DNA from: Pedococcus aerophilus
Lineage (GTDB): Bacteria > Actinomycetota > Actinomycetes > Actinomycetales > Dermatophilaceae
Assembly (NCBI RefSeq): GCF_039532215.1
Contig: NZ_BAAARN010000001.1
Span: 1,845,942-1,909,941, forward strand
Direction: 5' to 3'
Length of the DNA stretch: 64,000 nt
Part shown: positions 16,874-25,509 of the stretch, in pieces
Numbering within the stretch: position 1 is the first letter of the stretch
Layout: each line of letters begins with the position of its first letter
Program-made: the position numbers and the translations under genes
The notes under the pieces: generated by a model
What the model was told of the DNA's origin: nothing
Databases searched by the model: none
The model's input: the letters and a program-made list of their open reading frames with translations, nothing else

Positions 16874-17350
16874 TCAGTCGTCCGCGAGGGCGACGACGAT
16901 CTCAACCTCGACGGGGGCGTCGAGCGGCAGCACGGCGACGCCGACGGCGGACCGGGCGTGGATGCCCGCGTCGCCGAAGGCCTTGCCCATGAGCTCGCTG
17001 GCGCCGTTGATGACACCGGGCTGGCCGGTGAACGCCGGGTCGGACGCGACGAACCCGACGAGCTTGACCACCTGGGTGACCTTGTCGAGGTCGCCGACGA
17101 GGCCCTTGACGGCGGCGACGGCGTTGAGCGCGCAGATCTGCGCGAGCTCGGCGGCCCGCTCGGGGGACACCAGGCCCTCGCCCTCACCGACCTTGCCGGT
17201 CTCGGCGAGCGCACCGGACACCATGGGCAGCTGCCCGGAGGTGTAGATCCGGCGTCCGTCCTGGATCGCCGGGACGTAGGCGGCCACCGGCTTGGCGACC
17301 TCGGGCACGGTCAGGCCGAGCTCGGCCAGACGGTCTTCGACTGCACTCAT
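16874..17350 (-). CDS. RidA-family protein (Rv3678c-like)
   Basis: A 158-residue protein of the larger RidA subgroup: AAYVPAIQDGRRIYTSGQLP near the start, NAVAAVKGLVGDLDKVTQVV in the middle, and the C-terminal ARSAVGVAVLPLDAPVEVEI with the conserved arginine region. It is encoded one base after the DUF4177 gene and forms a unit with it, as in M. tuberculosis Rv3678A-Rv3678c. Function in this position is unknown; imine or enamine hydrolysis is the family activity. Confidence 0.88.
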   Translation of the reverse strand: MSAVEDRLAELGLTVPEVAKPVAAYVPAIQDGRRIYTSGQLPMVSGALAETGKVGEGEGLVSPERAAELAQICALNAVAAVKGLVGDLDKVTQVVKLVGFVASDPAFTGQPGVINGASELMGKAFGDAGIHARSAVGVAVLPLDAPVEVEIVVALADD

Positions 17351-17351
17351 G

Positions 17352-17507
17352 TCAGGCTTTCTCCCGCTTCAGGTAGGCGACCAGTCCGTTGCCGTCGGGG
17401 CCGGTGAGGACCTGGACGAGCTCCCAGCCGTCCTCACCCCACTGGTCGAGGATCTGCTTGGTCGCGTGCACGATCAGCGGCACGGTCGCGTACTCCCATT
17501 TCTGCAT
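17352..17507 (-). CDS. DUF4177 small protein
   Basis: A 51-residue protein beginning MQKWEYATVPLIVHATKQIL and containing QWGEDGWELVQV, the mark of DUF4177. Its role is unknown. A TAGGCT hexamer on the minus strand, seven bases before the ATG, suggests a leaderless start. It is immediately upstream of RidA, matching the small Rv3678A gene of mycobacteria. Confidence 0.85.
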   Translation of the reverse strand: MQKWEYATVPLIVHATKQILDQWGEDGWELVQVLTGPDGNGLVAYLKREKA

Positions 17508-17543
17508 GGACCGCAGCCTAGCCACCGCTGGCAGGATGGGCGC

Positions 17544-18317
17544 ATGGCCTCTTCCGGCGAGCGCGACCCCAGCCAGGTTCTCGACGAGCGGGCGGCTCCA
17601 CCGACGCGCACGACCCCCTATGGCGACGACGACGCCCAGGTCTACGACGTGCGCCTCCCCGAGCGGGTCACCCGGTCCCTGACCGTCGTCGTCGTCCACG
17701 GCGGGTTCTGGCGCGCCGAGTACGACCGCGCCCACGCCGGCCGGCAGGCCCAGGCCTTCGCCGACGCCGGCTACCCCGTGGCCGTGGTCGAGTACCGCCG
17801 TCCCGGCATGCCCGGCGGCGGTTGGCCCGGCACCGCCCGCGATGTCGCCGCGGCGGTCGCCGCGATCCGCCGCGACCCCGACCTCGCGCACCCAGCCGTC
17901 CTCGTGGGCCACTCCGCCGGCGGCCAGCTCGTCGCCTGGGCAGCCGCCCAGCCCTGGGCCCACGGCCTGCGCGGCGCCGTGAGCCTCGCCGGCGTCGTCG
18001 ACCTCGCCCACGGCGCGGCGACGCAGGTGGGCGGCGACGCCATACCGGCGCTGCTCGGTGGCTCCCCCGAGCAGGTGCCGGACGCGTATGCCGCCGCCGA
18101 CCCCGCCGTGCTCCCCCCGTCCGTTCCGGTGGTGCTCGTGCATGCTCGTGACGACGACGTGGTGCCGTTCGAGCTGAGCGAGCGGTATGCCGCGGCCCAC
18201 CGCGGTCCGTCGGTGCGCCTCACCCCGGTGCCCGGTGGCGGGCACTACGGGCTGATCGACCCGGAGCACCCGGCCTTCGCCGAGGTCGCCGCGGCGGTGG
18301 ACCTGCTGGCCTCCTAG
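17544..18317 (+). CDS. Alpha/beta hydrolase, kynurenine formamidase-like
   Basis: A 257-residue alpha/beta hydrolase. VVVVHGGFWRAEYDR supplies the HGG oxyanion hole, VLVGHSAGGQLVAWA the nucleophile serine, HARDDDVVPFE the acid and PGGGHYGLIDP the histidine. Formamidases and small-ester hydrolases share this pattern. It is inserted between the RidA/DUF4177 unit and the ArsA pair, a place without an equivalent in mycobacteria. Confidence 0.85.
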   Translation: MASSGERDPSQVLDERAAPPTRTTPYGDDDAQVYDVRLPERVTRSLTVVVVHGGFWRAEYDRAHAGRQAQAFADAGYPVAVVEYRRPGMPGGGWPGTARDVAAAVAAIRRDPDLAHPAVLVGHSAGGQLVAWAAAQPWAHGLRGAVSLAGVVDLAHGAATQVGGDAIPALLGGSPEQVPDAYAAADPAVLPPSVPVVLVHARDDDVVPFELSERYAAAHRGPSVRLTPVPGGGHYGLIDPEHPAFAEVAAAVDLLAS

Positions 18318-18320
18318 GCT
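18315..18320 (+). promoter_or_regulatory. -10 hexamer for the ArsA-like pair
   Basis: TAGGCT overlaps the stop codon of the preceding hydrolase and lies six bases before the ATG at 18327. No Shine-Dalgarno is present. Confidence 0.5.
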
Positions 18321-18326
18321 GGCTGC

Positions 18327-19340
18327 ATGCCAGCCCCCCAGCCGGACCCGCTGCCCGACCTGTCCAAGGTCCGCCTGCACGTGGTCACCGGCAAGGGCGG
18401 GACCGGCAAGACGACGGTCGCCGCGGCCCTCGCGCTGGGGCTGTCCCGGCAGGGCAAGCGGGTCCTGCTCGTCGAGGTCGAGGAGCGCCAGGGCATCTCG
18501 CAGACCTTCGACGTGCCGCCCATCGGGCACAGAGAGACCCGCATCGTCCACGACCGCAGCGGCGGCGAGATCTGGGCGATCTCCGTCGACGCGAAGCAGT
18601 CCCTGGGCGAATACCTCCAGAAGTTCTACAAGGTCGGCCGGGCCATGGGGCTGCTCGACAAGTTCGGTGCGGTCGACTTCGCGACGACGATCGCGCCGGG
18701 CCTGCGCGACGTCCTGCTCATCGGCAAGGTCTACGAGGCCGCCGGCCGCCGCGCCGGTCGCTCCGGGGCCCTGGCGTACGACGCGGTCGTCCTCGACGCC
18801 CCACCCACGGGCCGGGTGGTGCGGTTCCTCAACGTGAACGCCGAGGTGGCCGACGTCGCCAAGGTCGGGCCGATCCACAGCCAGGCCGACTCGATCACGC
18901 GGATGGTCCGCAGCCACACGACGGCCGTGCACGTCGTCACCCTCCTCGAGGAGATGCCGGTGCAGGAGACCGTCGACGCGCTGCGCGACCTGCGTGCCGC
19001 CGAGCTGCCCCTCGGCGCGATCGTCGTCAACCAGCTCCGCGACCCACTGCTCAGCGACAAGGCGCTCAGGTCGGTCCGCAGCGGTCGCACCGCCAAGCTC
19101 GCCGAAGGCGTCGCCGCGGACCTCGCGTCGGTCGGCGTCAAGGCCGGGCCCGGGATCGTCGCCGGGCTGCTCCTCGACGCAGGGCAGCACGCGGACCGGG
19201 TGGCGCTCGAGCGCGAGCAGGACGCGATCCTCGCCGAGCAGGGCCGCCTCACCGTCCGGCTGCCGCTGCTCCCCGAGGGCACCGAGGGCGGCGGGATCTC
19301 CGTGCTCGCCGATGCCGTCGCCGAGCAGGGGATGATCTGA
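18327..19340 (+). CDS. ArsA/Get3-like ATPase, first subunit
   Basis: A 337-residue P-loop ATPase of the ArsA family with the deviant Walker A motif VVTGKGGTGKTTVAAALALG and the switch region DAVVLDAPPTGRVVRFL. It overlaps the next gene by one base (TGATG), so the two probably form a heterodimer. The pair corresponds to M. tuberculosis Rv3679-Rv3680, which lie in the same order next to whiB4 and ponA2 and have been described as bacterial Get3-like proteins linked to redox and nitric oxide stress. No arsenite-binding cysteine cluster is apparent. Confidence 0.9.
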   Translation: MPAPQPDPLPDLSKVRLHVVTGKGGTGKTTVAAALALGLSRQGKRVLLVEVEERQGISQTFDVPPIGHRETRIVHDRSGGEIWAISVDAKQSLGEYLQKFYKVGRAMGLLDKFGAVDFATTIAPGLRDVLLIGKVYEAAGRRAGRSGALAYDAVVLDAPPTGRVVRFLNVNAEVADVAKVGPIHSQADSITRMVRSHTTAVHVVTLLEEMPVQETVDALRDLRAAELPLGAIVVNQLRDPLLSDKALRSVRSGRTAKLAEGVAADLASVGVKAGPGIVAGLLLDAGQHADRVALEREQDAILAEQGRLTVRLPLLPEGTEGGGISVLADAVAEQGMI

Positions 19341-20557
19341 TGGCCGCCCGCAGCTCCTCCGCCTCTTCCTCCTCCGCCAAGGCCACGAGGCCCTCCCTCG
19401 ACCTCGCGACGCTGCTCACCGACCCGGCCACCCGCATCGTGGTCTGCTGCGGCGCCGGCGGGGTCGGCAAGACGACCACCGCCGCCGCCATGGGCCTGTG
19501 GGCGGCCGAGCACGGCCGCAAGGTCGTCGTCCTCACCATCGACCCGGCCCGCCGCCTCGCCCAGTCCCTCGGCCTCACCGAGCTCGACAACACCCCTCGC
19601 CCCGTCGAGGGTGCCGGGGCCGACGGCGGGTCGCTCGACGCGATGATGCTCGACATGAAGCGCACCTTCGACGAGGTGGTCGAGCAGCACGCCACCCCCG
19701 AGAAGGCCGCCCAGATCCTGGCCAACCCCTTCTACCAGGCCGTCTCCAGCTCGTTCGCGGGCACGCAGGAGTACATGGCGATGGAGAAGCTCGGCCAGCT
19801 CCGCGCCGAGGCGGACCGCACCGGCCGCTGGGACCTCGTCGTCGTCGACACCCCGCCGTCGCGCTCGGCGCTGGACTTCCTCGACGCTCCCAAGCGGCTC
19901 GGGTCGTTCCTCGACGGCCGGTTCATCCGCCTGATGACCGCTCCCGCGAAGGCCGGCGGCCGGGCCGGGTTCAAGGTGTTCAGCGTCGGCGTGACGATGG
20001 TGACGAGCACGATGTCCAAGCTGCTCGGCGGTCAGCTGCTGCAGGACGTGCAGACGTTCGTCGCCGCGCTCGACACGATGTTCGGCGGGTTCCGCGAGCG
20101 CGCCGACCAGACGTACGCCCTGCTCAAGAACCCCGAGACGGCGTTCGTCGTCGTGGCGGCCCCCGAACGGGACGCGCTGCGGGAGGCGTCCTACTTCGCC
20201 GGTCGGCTCGACGAGGAGCAGATGCCGCTGGCCGGGCTCGTCGTCAACCGCATCCAGCGGGTGGCTGCCCCGTCGCTGCGCGCCTCACGGGCGCTGGCCG
20301 CCGCGGACCAGCTCGCCGACACCGACGGCGCTGACGGCGCTGACGGCGTCGATCGGAGCCCGACCAGTGCCGAGACCGAGGGGCTGCTGCGCCTGCACGC
20401 CGCCCTGGCCGAGACGGCCGAACGGCAGGAGCGACAGGTGAGCCGGTTCACCGCCGGGCACCCCGGCATACCCCTCGTGGAGGTGCCGGCCGCGGCCCAG
20501 GACATCCACGACCTCACGGGGCTGCGGGCCGTCGCGGCGTCCCTCACCGGCGCCTGA
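19340..20557 (+). CDS. ArsA/Get3-like ATPase, second subunit
   Basis: A 405-residue partner ATPase. Walker A is VVCCGAGGVGKTTTAAAMGL, followed by VVLTIDPARRLAQSLGL and the switch region DLVVVDTPPSRSALDFLDAP. The dimer should couple ATP hydrolysis to capture of a membrane-protein or metabolite client; this is inferred from Get3. A low-complexity DGADGADGVD insert sits near residue 330. A terminator follows 19 bases after the stop. Confidence 0.9.
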   Translation: MAARSSSASSSSAKATRPSLDLATLLTDPATRIVVCCGAGGVGKTTTAAAMGLWAAEHGRKVVVLTIDPARRLAQSLGLTELDNTPRPVEGAGADGGSLDAMMLDMKRTFDEVVEQHATPEKAAQILANPFYQAVSSSFAGTQEYMAMEKLGQLRAEADRTGRWDLVVVDTPPSRSALDFLDAPKRLGSFLDGRFIRLMTAPAKAGGRAGFKVFSVGVTMVTSTMSKLLGGQLLQDVQTFVAALDTMFGGFRERADQTYALLKNPETAFVVVAAPERDALREASYFAGRLDEEQMPLAGLVVNRIQRVAAPSLRASRALAAADQLADTDGADGADGVDRSPTSAETEGLLRLHAALAETAERQERQVSRFTAGHPGIPLVEVPAAAQDIHDLTGLRAVAASLTGA

Positions 20558-20576
20558 ACCGCCCCGAAACACCGAC

Positions 20577-20608
20577 GAGCCGGCGCCCTCGTGATGAGGT
20601 GCCGGCTC
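20577..20608. terminator. Bidirectional hairpin between the ArsA pair and whiB
   Basis: GAGCCGGCGCC (20577-20587) pairs with GGTGCCGGCTC (20598-20608) with one wobble, between convergent stops at 20557 and 20647. Confidence 0.7.
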
Positions 20609-20646
20609 GGTCTGGCTCGTGCTGTGCAGCTGCAGAGGCGCTGAGG

Positions 20647-20982
20647 TCAGGCGCTGACCTCGTCGCGGGACTGCCCGCGGGCGGCGGCGAAGAGGTTGGC
20701 CCAGGAGGTGATGTTGGGGCGGCGCTTGAGCAGGGCCCGGCGCTCGCGCTCGGTCATCCCACCCCAGACACCGAACTCGGTGCGGTTGTCGAGGGCGTCG
20801 GCGAGGCACTCGGCGATGACCGGGCACCGCTGGCAGACGACCTTGGCGGTCTGCTGGGCGGCACCCTGGACGAAGAGGGCGTCGGGGTCGGCGGTGGAGC
20901 AGGATCCGAGGGGAGCCCAGTCCTCGACCCATCCAGTACCCGGCGCACCCGAACGGGTGGGTCGCGCTGGTGCGATCGTCAT
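20647..20982 (-). CDS. whiB4: WhiB-family iron-sulfur regulator (WhiB4-like)
   Basis: A 111-residue WhiB protein. Four cysteines for a [4Fe-4S] cluster are seen in APLGSCSTADPD and VVCQRCPVIAEC, followed by the GVWGGMTERERR turn and a basic C terminus. The ATG at 20982 is chosen because GGAGG lies seven bases upstream. Its place between the ArsA pair and ponA2 matches M. tuberculosis whiB4 (Rv3681c), a redox-responsive DNA-binding regulator. The name rests on synteny, not on an alignment. Confidence 0.9.
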   Translation of the reverse strand: MTIAPARPTRSGAPGTGWVEDWAPLGSCSTADPDALFVQGAAQQTAKVVCQRCPVIAECLADALDNRTEFGVWGGMTERERRALLKRRPNITSWANLFAAARGQSRDEVSA

Positions 20983-21268
20983 CTCAGTGCCTCCAGATGG
21001 TGCTGTACACGGCGACTGCGGTGCCGCCATATGAGCGTTCCAATGTTTGAGAAACGATAGGTAGGTGGGAACTGCAACGACATGGCCCATTCGTGTAGTT
21101 CTCTGACGGCCAAAGGGACTAGTCATTCCGAACCATCCCGTAGCGGTGGTCACGGGGTGGTCATTCTGGAGGGCTCGAGGGGGTCACCGACAGGCCCTGG
21201 GATCGCGTGTTCACGCAGGTTTGCGAAGTCCGTCGTCTCGCCACACGGGCCCATCCAGACGAGGCAGT

Positions 21269-21274
21269 TACCCT
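21269..21274 (+). promoter_or_regulatory. -10 hexamer of ponA2
   Basis: TACCCT lies six bases before the ATG at 21281, which supports that start and a leaderless transcript. The remainder of the 298-base whiB-ponA2 spacer shows no other clear element. Confidence 0.45.
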
Positions 21275-21280
21275 GTGGCC

Positions 21281-23698
21281 ATGCATGGTCGCGCCACCAA
21301 CCTCGGTAATGTCGTCAGTTTGCTCGGAGCCTTCGTCGCCACGGCGATGGTGATGGGACTGCTGGCGGCGGGTCTGCTGATCCCCGCAGTGGGCGCCACG
21401 GGCAGTGCGGCGACGGCCAGCGTCACGGCGTTCGACGACCTGCCGGGCGAGTTCACCGCCTCGGCGCTGTCGCAGCAGTCGCAGATCCTCGACTCCCAGG
21501 GCAAGGTCCTCGCGACCCCCCAGGAGGAGAACCGCATCATCGTCAACCTCAAGAACGTCGCGCCGATCATGCAGAAGGCGCAGATCGCGATCGAGGACAG
21601 CCGGTTCTACGAGCACGGTGGCGTCGACCCCCGCGGCATCGCCCGCGCGGCCGTCTCCAACGCGCAGGGTGGCGACACCCAGGGCGCGTCGACGCTGACG
21701 CAGCAGTACGTCAAGCTGACGTTGCAGGAGAACGCGTTGCGCAACAACGACGAGGAGGCCGCCAAGGCCGCCGTCCGCGTCAGCGCCGCCCGCAAGGTCC
21801 AGGAGATCAAGTACGCGGTCACCCTCGAGAAGGAGATGACCAAGGACCAGATCCTCCAGGGCTACCTGAACCTCGCCTACTACGGCGACCTGGCCTACGG
21901 CGTCGAGGCCGCGTCGCAGCACTACTTCAGCATCTCCGCCAAGCAGCTCAACCTGCCCCAGGCAGCACTGCTGGCCGGGCTCGTCCAGAACCCCAGCCGC
22001 ACCGACCCGGTGAACAACCCCGAGCGCGCCCAGGCGCGGCGCGACGTCGTGCTGGACCGCATGCACGACCTGGGCATCATCAACGACAAGGACTGGAAGA
22101 GCGCCAAGGCGATCCCGGTCAAGAAGATGCTCAAGGTGAAGAACCCCCTGAGCAACTGCGCCGCCTCGCGTGAGCCCTACTTCTGCAACTACGTCATGGC
22201 CTACCTCAAGACCATGCCGGAGCTCGGCAAGACCGTCCCGGAGCGCATCAAGAACATCACCCAAGGCGGCCTGACCATCCAGACCACGCTCAACCCGACG
22301 ACGCAGGAGATGGCCCGCAAGCAGCTCACCAAGCGCGTCCCCGTCGGCAACGACGAGGGCATCGGTGCTGCGGCCGCGATCGTCCAGCCGGGCACCGGCA
22401 AGGTCGTCGCGATGGTCCAGAACACCACCTACACGACGGGCAAGGGCAGCCAGACCAAGGGCCTGACCGGCCTCAACTGGAACGTCGACCGTGAGTACGG
22501 CGGGGAGAACGGCTTCCAGTTCGGCTCCACCGCGAAGATGTACGCGATCGTCGAGGCGCTCAAGCGCGGCCAGGCCGTCAACGGCACCATCCCGTCGAAG
22601 TTCGCGACGACGAAGCAGCCGGCGCTCTACTCGCCGCAGGAGCAGGGTCGCTGCGGGTCCCAGCAGGCGTGGCCGGTGCGGAACGACGAGACCATCGGTG
22701 GTCGCCCGATCCCGCTGAAGACCGCCACCGCGAAGTCGGTCAACACCGCGTTCGCGTCCCTCGTGCTCAAGCTCGGCACCCAGAACGTCCGCAACATGAT
22801 GACGACGATGGGCCTGCACAACGGCTACGGCGACCCGGTCGAGTGCACGCCGGCCGCAGTCACCCTGGGCGCCGGCACGGCCACGCCGCTCACCCTCGCC
22901 TCGTCCTACGCGACGCTCGCGGCCAACGGCAAGTACTGCAAGCCCAACCCGATCCTGTCGATCACGACCAACGACAAGAAGGCCCTGAAGATCAAGGGCA
23001 GCGACTGCAAGCAGGTCATCGACCCGGACGTCGCCAAGGGCACCACCGAGCTGCTCACCGGCGTCATCGAGAACGGCACGGGCCGCGGCGCCAGCCTCGG
23101 CTCCCGTCCGGCGGCCGGCAAGACCGGCACCACCGACGAGCACAAGCAGTCGTGGTTCGTCGGCTACACCCCGCAGCTGTCGACCGCCGTCTGGGTCGGC
23201 ACCCCCTACACGCAGTTCCGCATGAAGAACGTCAGCCTGGCCGGCGTCTACTACGGCGAGGTCTTCGGCGGCACCATCTCCGCGCCGACGTGGCAGGCGA
23301 TCATGGAGGGCGCGTCGAAGGGCATGCCCATCCGTGACTTCGACGAGCCCAGCGACAAGATCCAGAACGGTGACAAGGTCGCCGTGCCCTTCGTCGGTGG
23401 GCTCACCATCGACGAGGCGACGGCCCGCCTCAAGGACGCAGGCTTCAAGGTCCAGGTCGCCGGCAACGCCAACAGCGGCTACGGCCGCGGCCGGGTGGTC
23501 TACACCTCTCCCAACGGCACCGCGCTGCGCGGCGACACGATCGGCCTCTACCTGTCGACCGGGTACGTCCCGCAGGCACCGCGCCCCCGGGTGGACAACA
23601 CGCCGAAGCCGAGCTCGAGCTCGTCGAGCAAGCCCGCGCCGAAGCCCAGCTCGACGCCCAAGCCCAAGAAGACGAACCCGCCGAAGCCCAACGGCTGA
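21281..23698 (+). CDS. ponA2: Class A penicillin-binding protein with PASTA domain (PonA2-like)
   Basis: An 805-residue bifunctional peptidoglycan synthase anchored by one N-terminal membrane helix. The glycosyltransferase domain shows IAIEDSRFYEHGGVDPRG and STLTQQYVKL; the transpeptidase domain has the S-x-x-K in FQFGSTAKMYAI, SxN in KSVNTAFAS and KTGTTDEHKQSW. A single PASTA domain (VPFVGGLTIDEATARLKDAG) and a proline/serine/lysine-rich tail end the protein. It polymerises glycan and cross-links stem peptides on the cell surface. Its neighbours on both sides match M. tuberculosis Rv3682. Confidence 0.94.
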   Translation: MHGRATNLGNVVSLLGAFVATAMVMGLLAAGLLIPAVGATGSAATASVTAFDDLPGEFTASALSQQSQILDSQGKVLATPQEENRIIVNLKNVAPIMQKAQIAIEDSRFYEHGGVDPRGIARAAVSNAQGGDTQGASTLTQQYVKLTLQENALRNNDEEAAKAAVRVSAARKVQEIKYAVTLEKEMTKDQILQGYLNLAYYGDLAYGVEAASQHYFSISAKQLNLPQAALLAGLVQNPSRTDPVNNPERAQARRDVVLDRMHDLGIINDKDWKSAKAIPVKKMLKVKNPLSNCAASREPYFCNYVMAYLKTMPELGKTVPERIKNITQGGLTIQTTLNPTTQEMARKQLTKRVPVGNDEGIGAAAAIVQPGTGKVVAMVQNTTYTTGKGSQTKGLTGLNWNVDREYGGENGFQFGSTAKMYAIVEALKRGQAVNGTIPSKFATTKQPALYSPQEQGRCGSQQAWPVRNDETIGGRPIPLKTATAKSVNTAFASLVLKLGTQNVRNMMTTMGLHNGYGDPVECTPAAVTLGAGTATPLTLASSYATLAANGKYCKPNPILSITTNDKKALKIKGSDCKQVIDPDVAKGTTELLTGVIENGTGRGASLGSRPAAGKTGTTDEHKQSWFVGYTPQLSTAVWVGTPYTQFRMKNVSLAGVYYGEVFGGTISAPTWQAIMEGASKGMPIRDFDEPSDKIQNGDKVAVPFVGGLTIDEATARLKDAGFKVQVAGNANSGYGRGRVVYTSPNGTALRGDTIGLYLSTGYVPQAPRPRVDNTPKPSSSSSSKPAPKPSSTPKPKKTNPPKPNG

Positions 23699-23711
23699 CC
23701 TCGGTCATGAC

Positions 23712-23743
23712 GAAGGCCCCTCACCGGACGGTGGGGGGCCTTC
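23712..23743. terminator. Terminator after ponA2
   Basis: GAAGGCCCCTCACC (23712-23725) pairs with GGTGGGGGGCCTTC (23730-23743) with one wobble and a four-base loop, between convergent genes. Confidence 0.85.
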
Positions 23744-23800
23744 GTCGTCAGATGCCTTGCCCCGTATGGCGACTGCTCACCACCGCAGGGCATGCGCGGG

Positions 23801-24265
23801 TCAGCGGGCGGCGAGGGACGCCTTCACCACGGCGGCCACGCGACCGCCGTCGGCACGACCAGCGACCACACCGTTGGCGGCCTTCATGACCTGACCCATC
23901 TGCTGCATACCGGTCGCACCAGTGCTCTCGATCGCGGCAGCGACGATCGTCGCGAGCTCGTCGTCGGAGAGCTGGGCGGGCAGGTAGGCCTCGAGGATCG
24001 CGAGCTCGGCGTCCTCCTTGGCGGCGAGCTCGGGCCGACCGGCGTCGGTGTAGGCGGCCGAGGCCTCCTTGCGCTTCTTGGCCTCCTTGGCCAGCACCCT
24101 GAGCACCTCGTCGTCGGACAGCTCGCGGGCCTCGGTGCCGGAGACCTCCTCGTTGGTCATGGCGGTGAGGGCCATGCGCAGCGTGCCGGAGCGCACCTGG
24201 TCCCGCGCGCGCATGGCGGAGGTGAGGTCGCTCTGGACGGTGGCCTTGAGGCTCGAGACGGTCAT
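23801..24265 (-). CDS. GatB/YqeY-domain protein
   Basis: A 154-residue protein of the YqeY family, related to the C-terminal tRNA-binding region of GatB. It shows LKATVQSDLTSAMRARDQVR, EAKKRKEASAAYTDAGRPEL and GQVMKAANGVVAGRADGGRV near the end. Such proteins have a tRNA-amidotransferase-like tail, but their role is undefined. It is divergent from the metallophosphoesterase, and its ATG lies 62 bases from that start. Confidence 0.9.
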   Translation of the reverse strand: MTVSSLKATVQSDLTSAMRARDQVRSGTLRMALTAMTNEEVSGTEARELSDDEVLRVLAKEAKKRKEASAAYTDAGRPELAAKEDAELAILEAYLPAQLSDDELATIVAAAIESTGATGMQQMGQVMKAANGVVAGRADGGRVAAVVKASLAAR

Positions 24266-24327
24266 GGGGCCAGTGTCGCAGGCGGCGGGTGCGGTCCCCA
24301 ACCGTGTTGTTTGCGAGGATGGGCGTG

Positions 24328-25257
24328 ATGAAGACTCTCGTGCGGACCCTCGGCGGCGCAGCGGCACTCGGGGTGGCCGGCCTCGGCTGGGCCAGCCTCG
24401 TCGAACGCAACTGGTTCGCCCTGCGGCGGTTCACCGTGCCGGTGCTCGCCCCCGGGTCGCGGCCCCTGCGGGTCCTGCAGATCTCTGACCTGCACCTCGT
24501 GCCCCGCCAGCAGCACAAGGTCGAGTGGGTGCGCAGCCTCGCCGCCCTCGAGCCGGACCTCGTCGTCAACACCGGCGACAACCTCGCGGCGCTCGACGCC
24601 GTTCCCGAGGCGCTGCGCGCGATGGAGCCGTTGTTCGCGTTCCCCGGGGCGTTCGTGCTGGGGTCGAACGACTACTACGCGCCGGTTCCCAAGAACCCCG
24701 CCCGCTACCTCACCAAGCGCCATGCGCAGGCGCCTCCCGGCCGCATCCTGCTGCCGGTCGAGGACCTGCGTTCGGGGATGGAGGCCGGCGGGTGGGCCGA
24801 CCTCGACAACGCCCGGACATCCCTGTCCGTGGCAGGCTCGACCATCGAGCTCGTCGGCACCGACGACGCCCACATCCGCCACGACCGGTATGCCGACGTC
24901 GCCGGCCCTGCTTCCCCCACCGCTGCGCTGACCGTGGGAGTCACGCACGCGCCGTACCAACGGGTCCTCGACCCGATGACCGACGACGGGGCGCGGTTGC
25001 TCCTCGCGGGCCACACCCACGGCGGGCAGCTCGCGGTGCCGTTCCACGGCGCCCTCGTCACCAACTGCGACCTGCCGACCGACCGGGCCAAGGGGCTGTC
25101 GCGGTGGTGGCCCGGCGCAGGCTCGGCACCCTCGTCCCTGGCACCGGCCGACGCCGCCTGGCTGCACGTCTCCGCCGGCCTGGGGACGTCGCCCTACGCG
25201 CCGGTGCGGTTCGCCTGCCGCCCCGAGGCGACCCTGCTGACCCTCGTCCCGCGCTAG
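24328..25257 (+). CDS. Membrane-anchored metallophosphoesterase (Rv3683-like)
   Basis: A 309-residue calcineurin-like phosphoesterase. The metal motifs are QISDLHLVPRQ, VVNTGDNLA, a GNHD variant LGSNDYYAP, and LLLAGHTHGGQL. An N-terminal hydrophobic segment (LGGAAALGVAGLGWASLV) may anchor it in the membrane. It follows ponA2 at one gene's distance, as Rv3683 follows ponA2 in M. tuberculosis. The ATG at 24328 is preferred over one at 24319 because AGGA lies upstream at suitable distance. Confidence 0.87.
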   Translation: MKTLVRTLGGAAALGVAGLGWASLVERNWFALRRFTVPVLAPGSRPLRVLQISDLHLVPRQQHKVEWVRSLAALEPDLVVNTGDNLAALDAVPEALRAMEPLFAFPGAFVLGSNDYYAPVPKNPARYLTKRHAQAPPGRILLPVEDLRSGMEAGGWADLDNARTSLSVAGSTIELVGTDDAHIRHDRYADVAGPASPTAALTVGVTHAPYQRVLDPMTDDGARLLLAGHTHGGQLAVPFHGALVTNCDLPTDRAKGLSRWWPGAGSAPSSLAPADAAWLHVSAGLGTSPYAPVRFACRPEATLLTLVPR

Positions 25258-25361
25258 GCGCCGGGCCCGATTGGGAGGCGCGGCAGGCCGTGGGCTATCC
25301 TTCCTTGTCGCTGCCGAATTCAGTGTCTGACCACGTCAGATCTGCTCGGAAGTGACTGCCA

Positions 25362-25438
<77 letters not shown>

Positions 25439-25454
25439 GCAGGACAGCAGTGTC

Positions 25455-25484
25455 GAGGCCACCAACCACCCGGTTGGTGGCCTC
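25455..25484. terminator. Terminator after tRNA-Pro
   Basis: A perfect 13-base inverted repeat (25455-25467 and 25472-25484) with a four-base loop is followed by TTCGTTGTT. It also lies just beyond the stop of the convergent lipoprotein gene. Confidence 0.88.
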
Positions 25485-25509
25485 TTCGTTGTTCCGGCTG
25501 CGCCGGCAG

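Noticed and set aside
17508-19190. Long minus-strand frame opposite the hydrolase and first ArsA gene
   Set aside because: It merely extends the real DUF4177 frame upstream through antisense sequence; the ATG at 17507 and its -10 hexamer define the true start.
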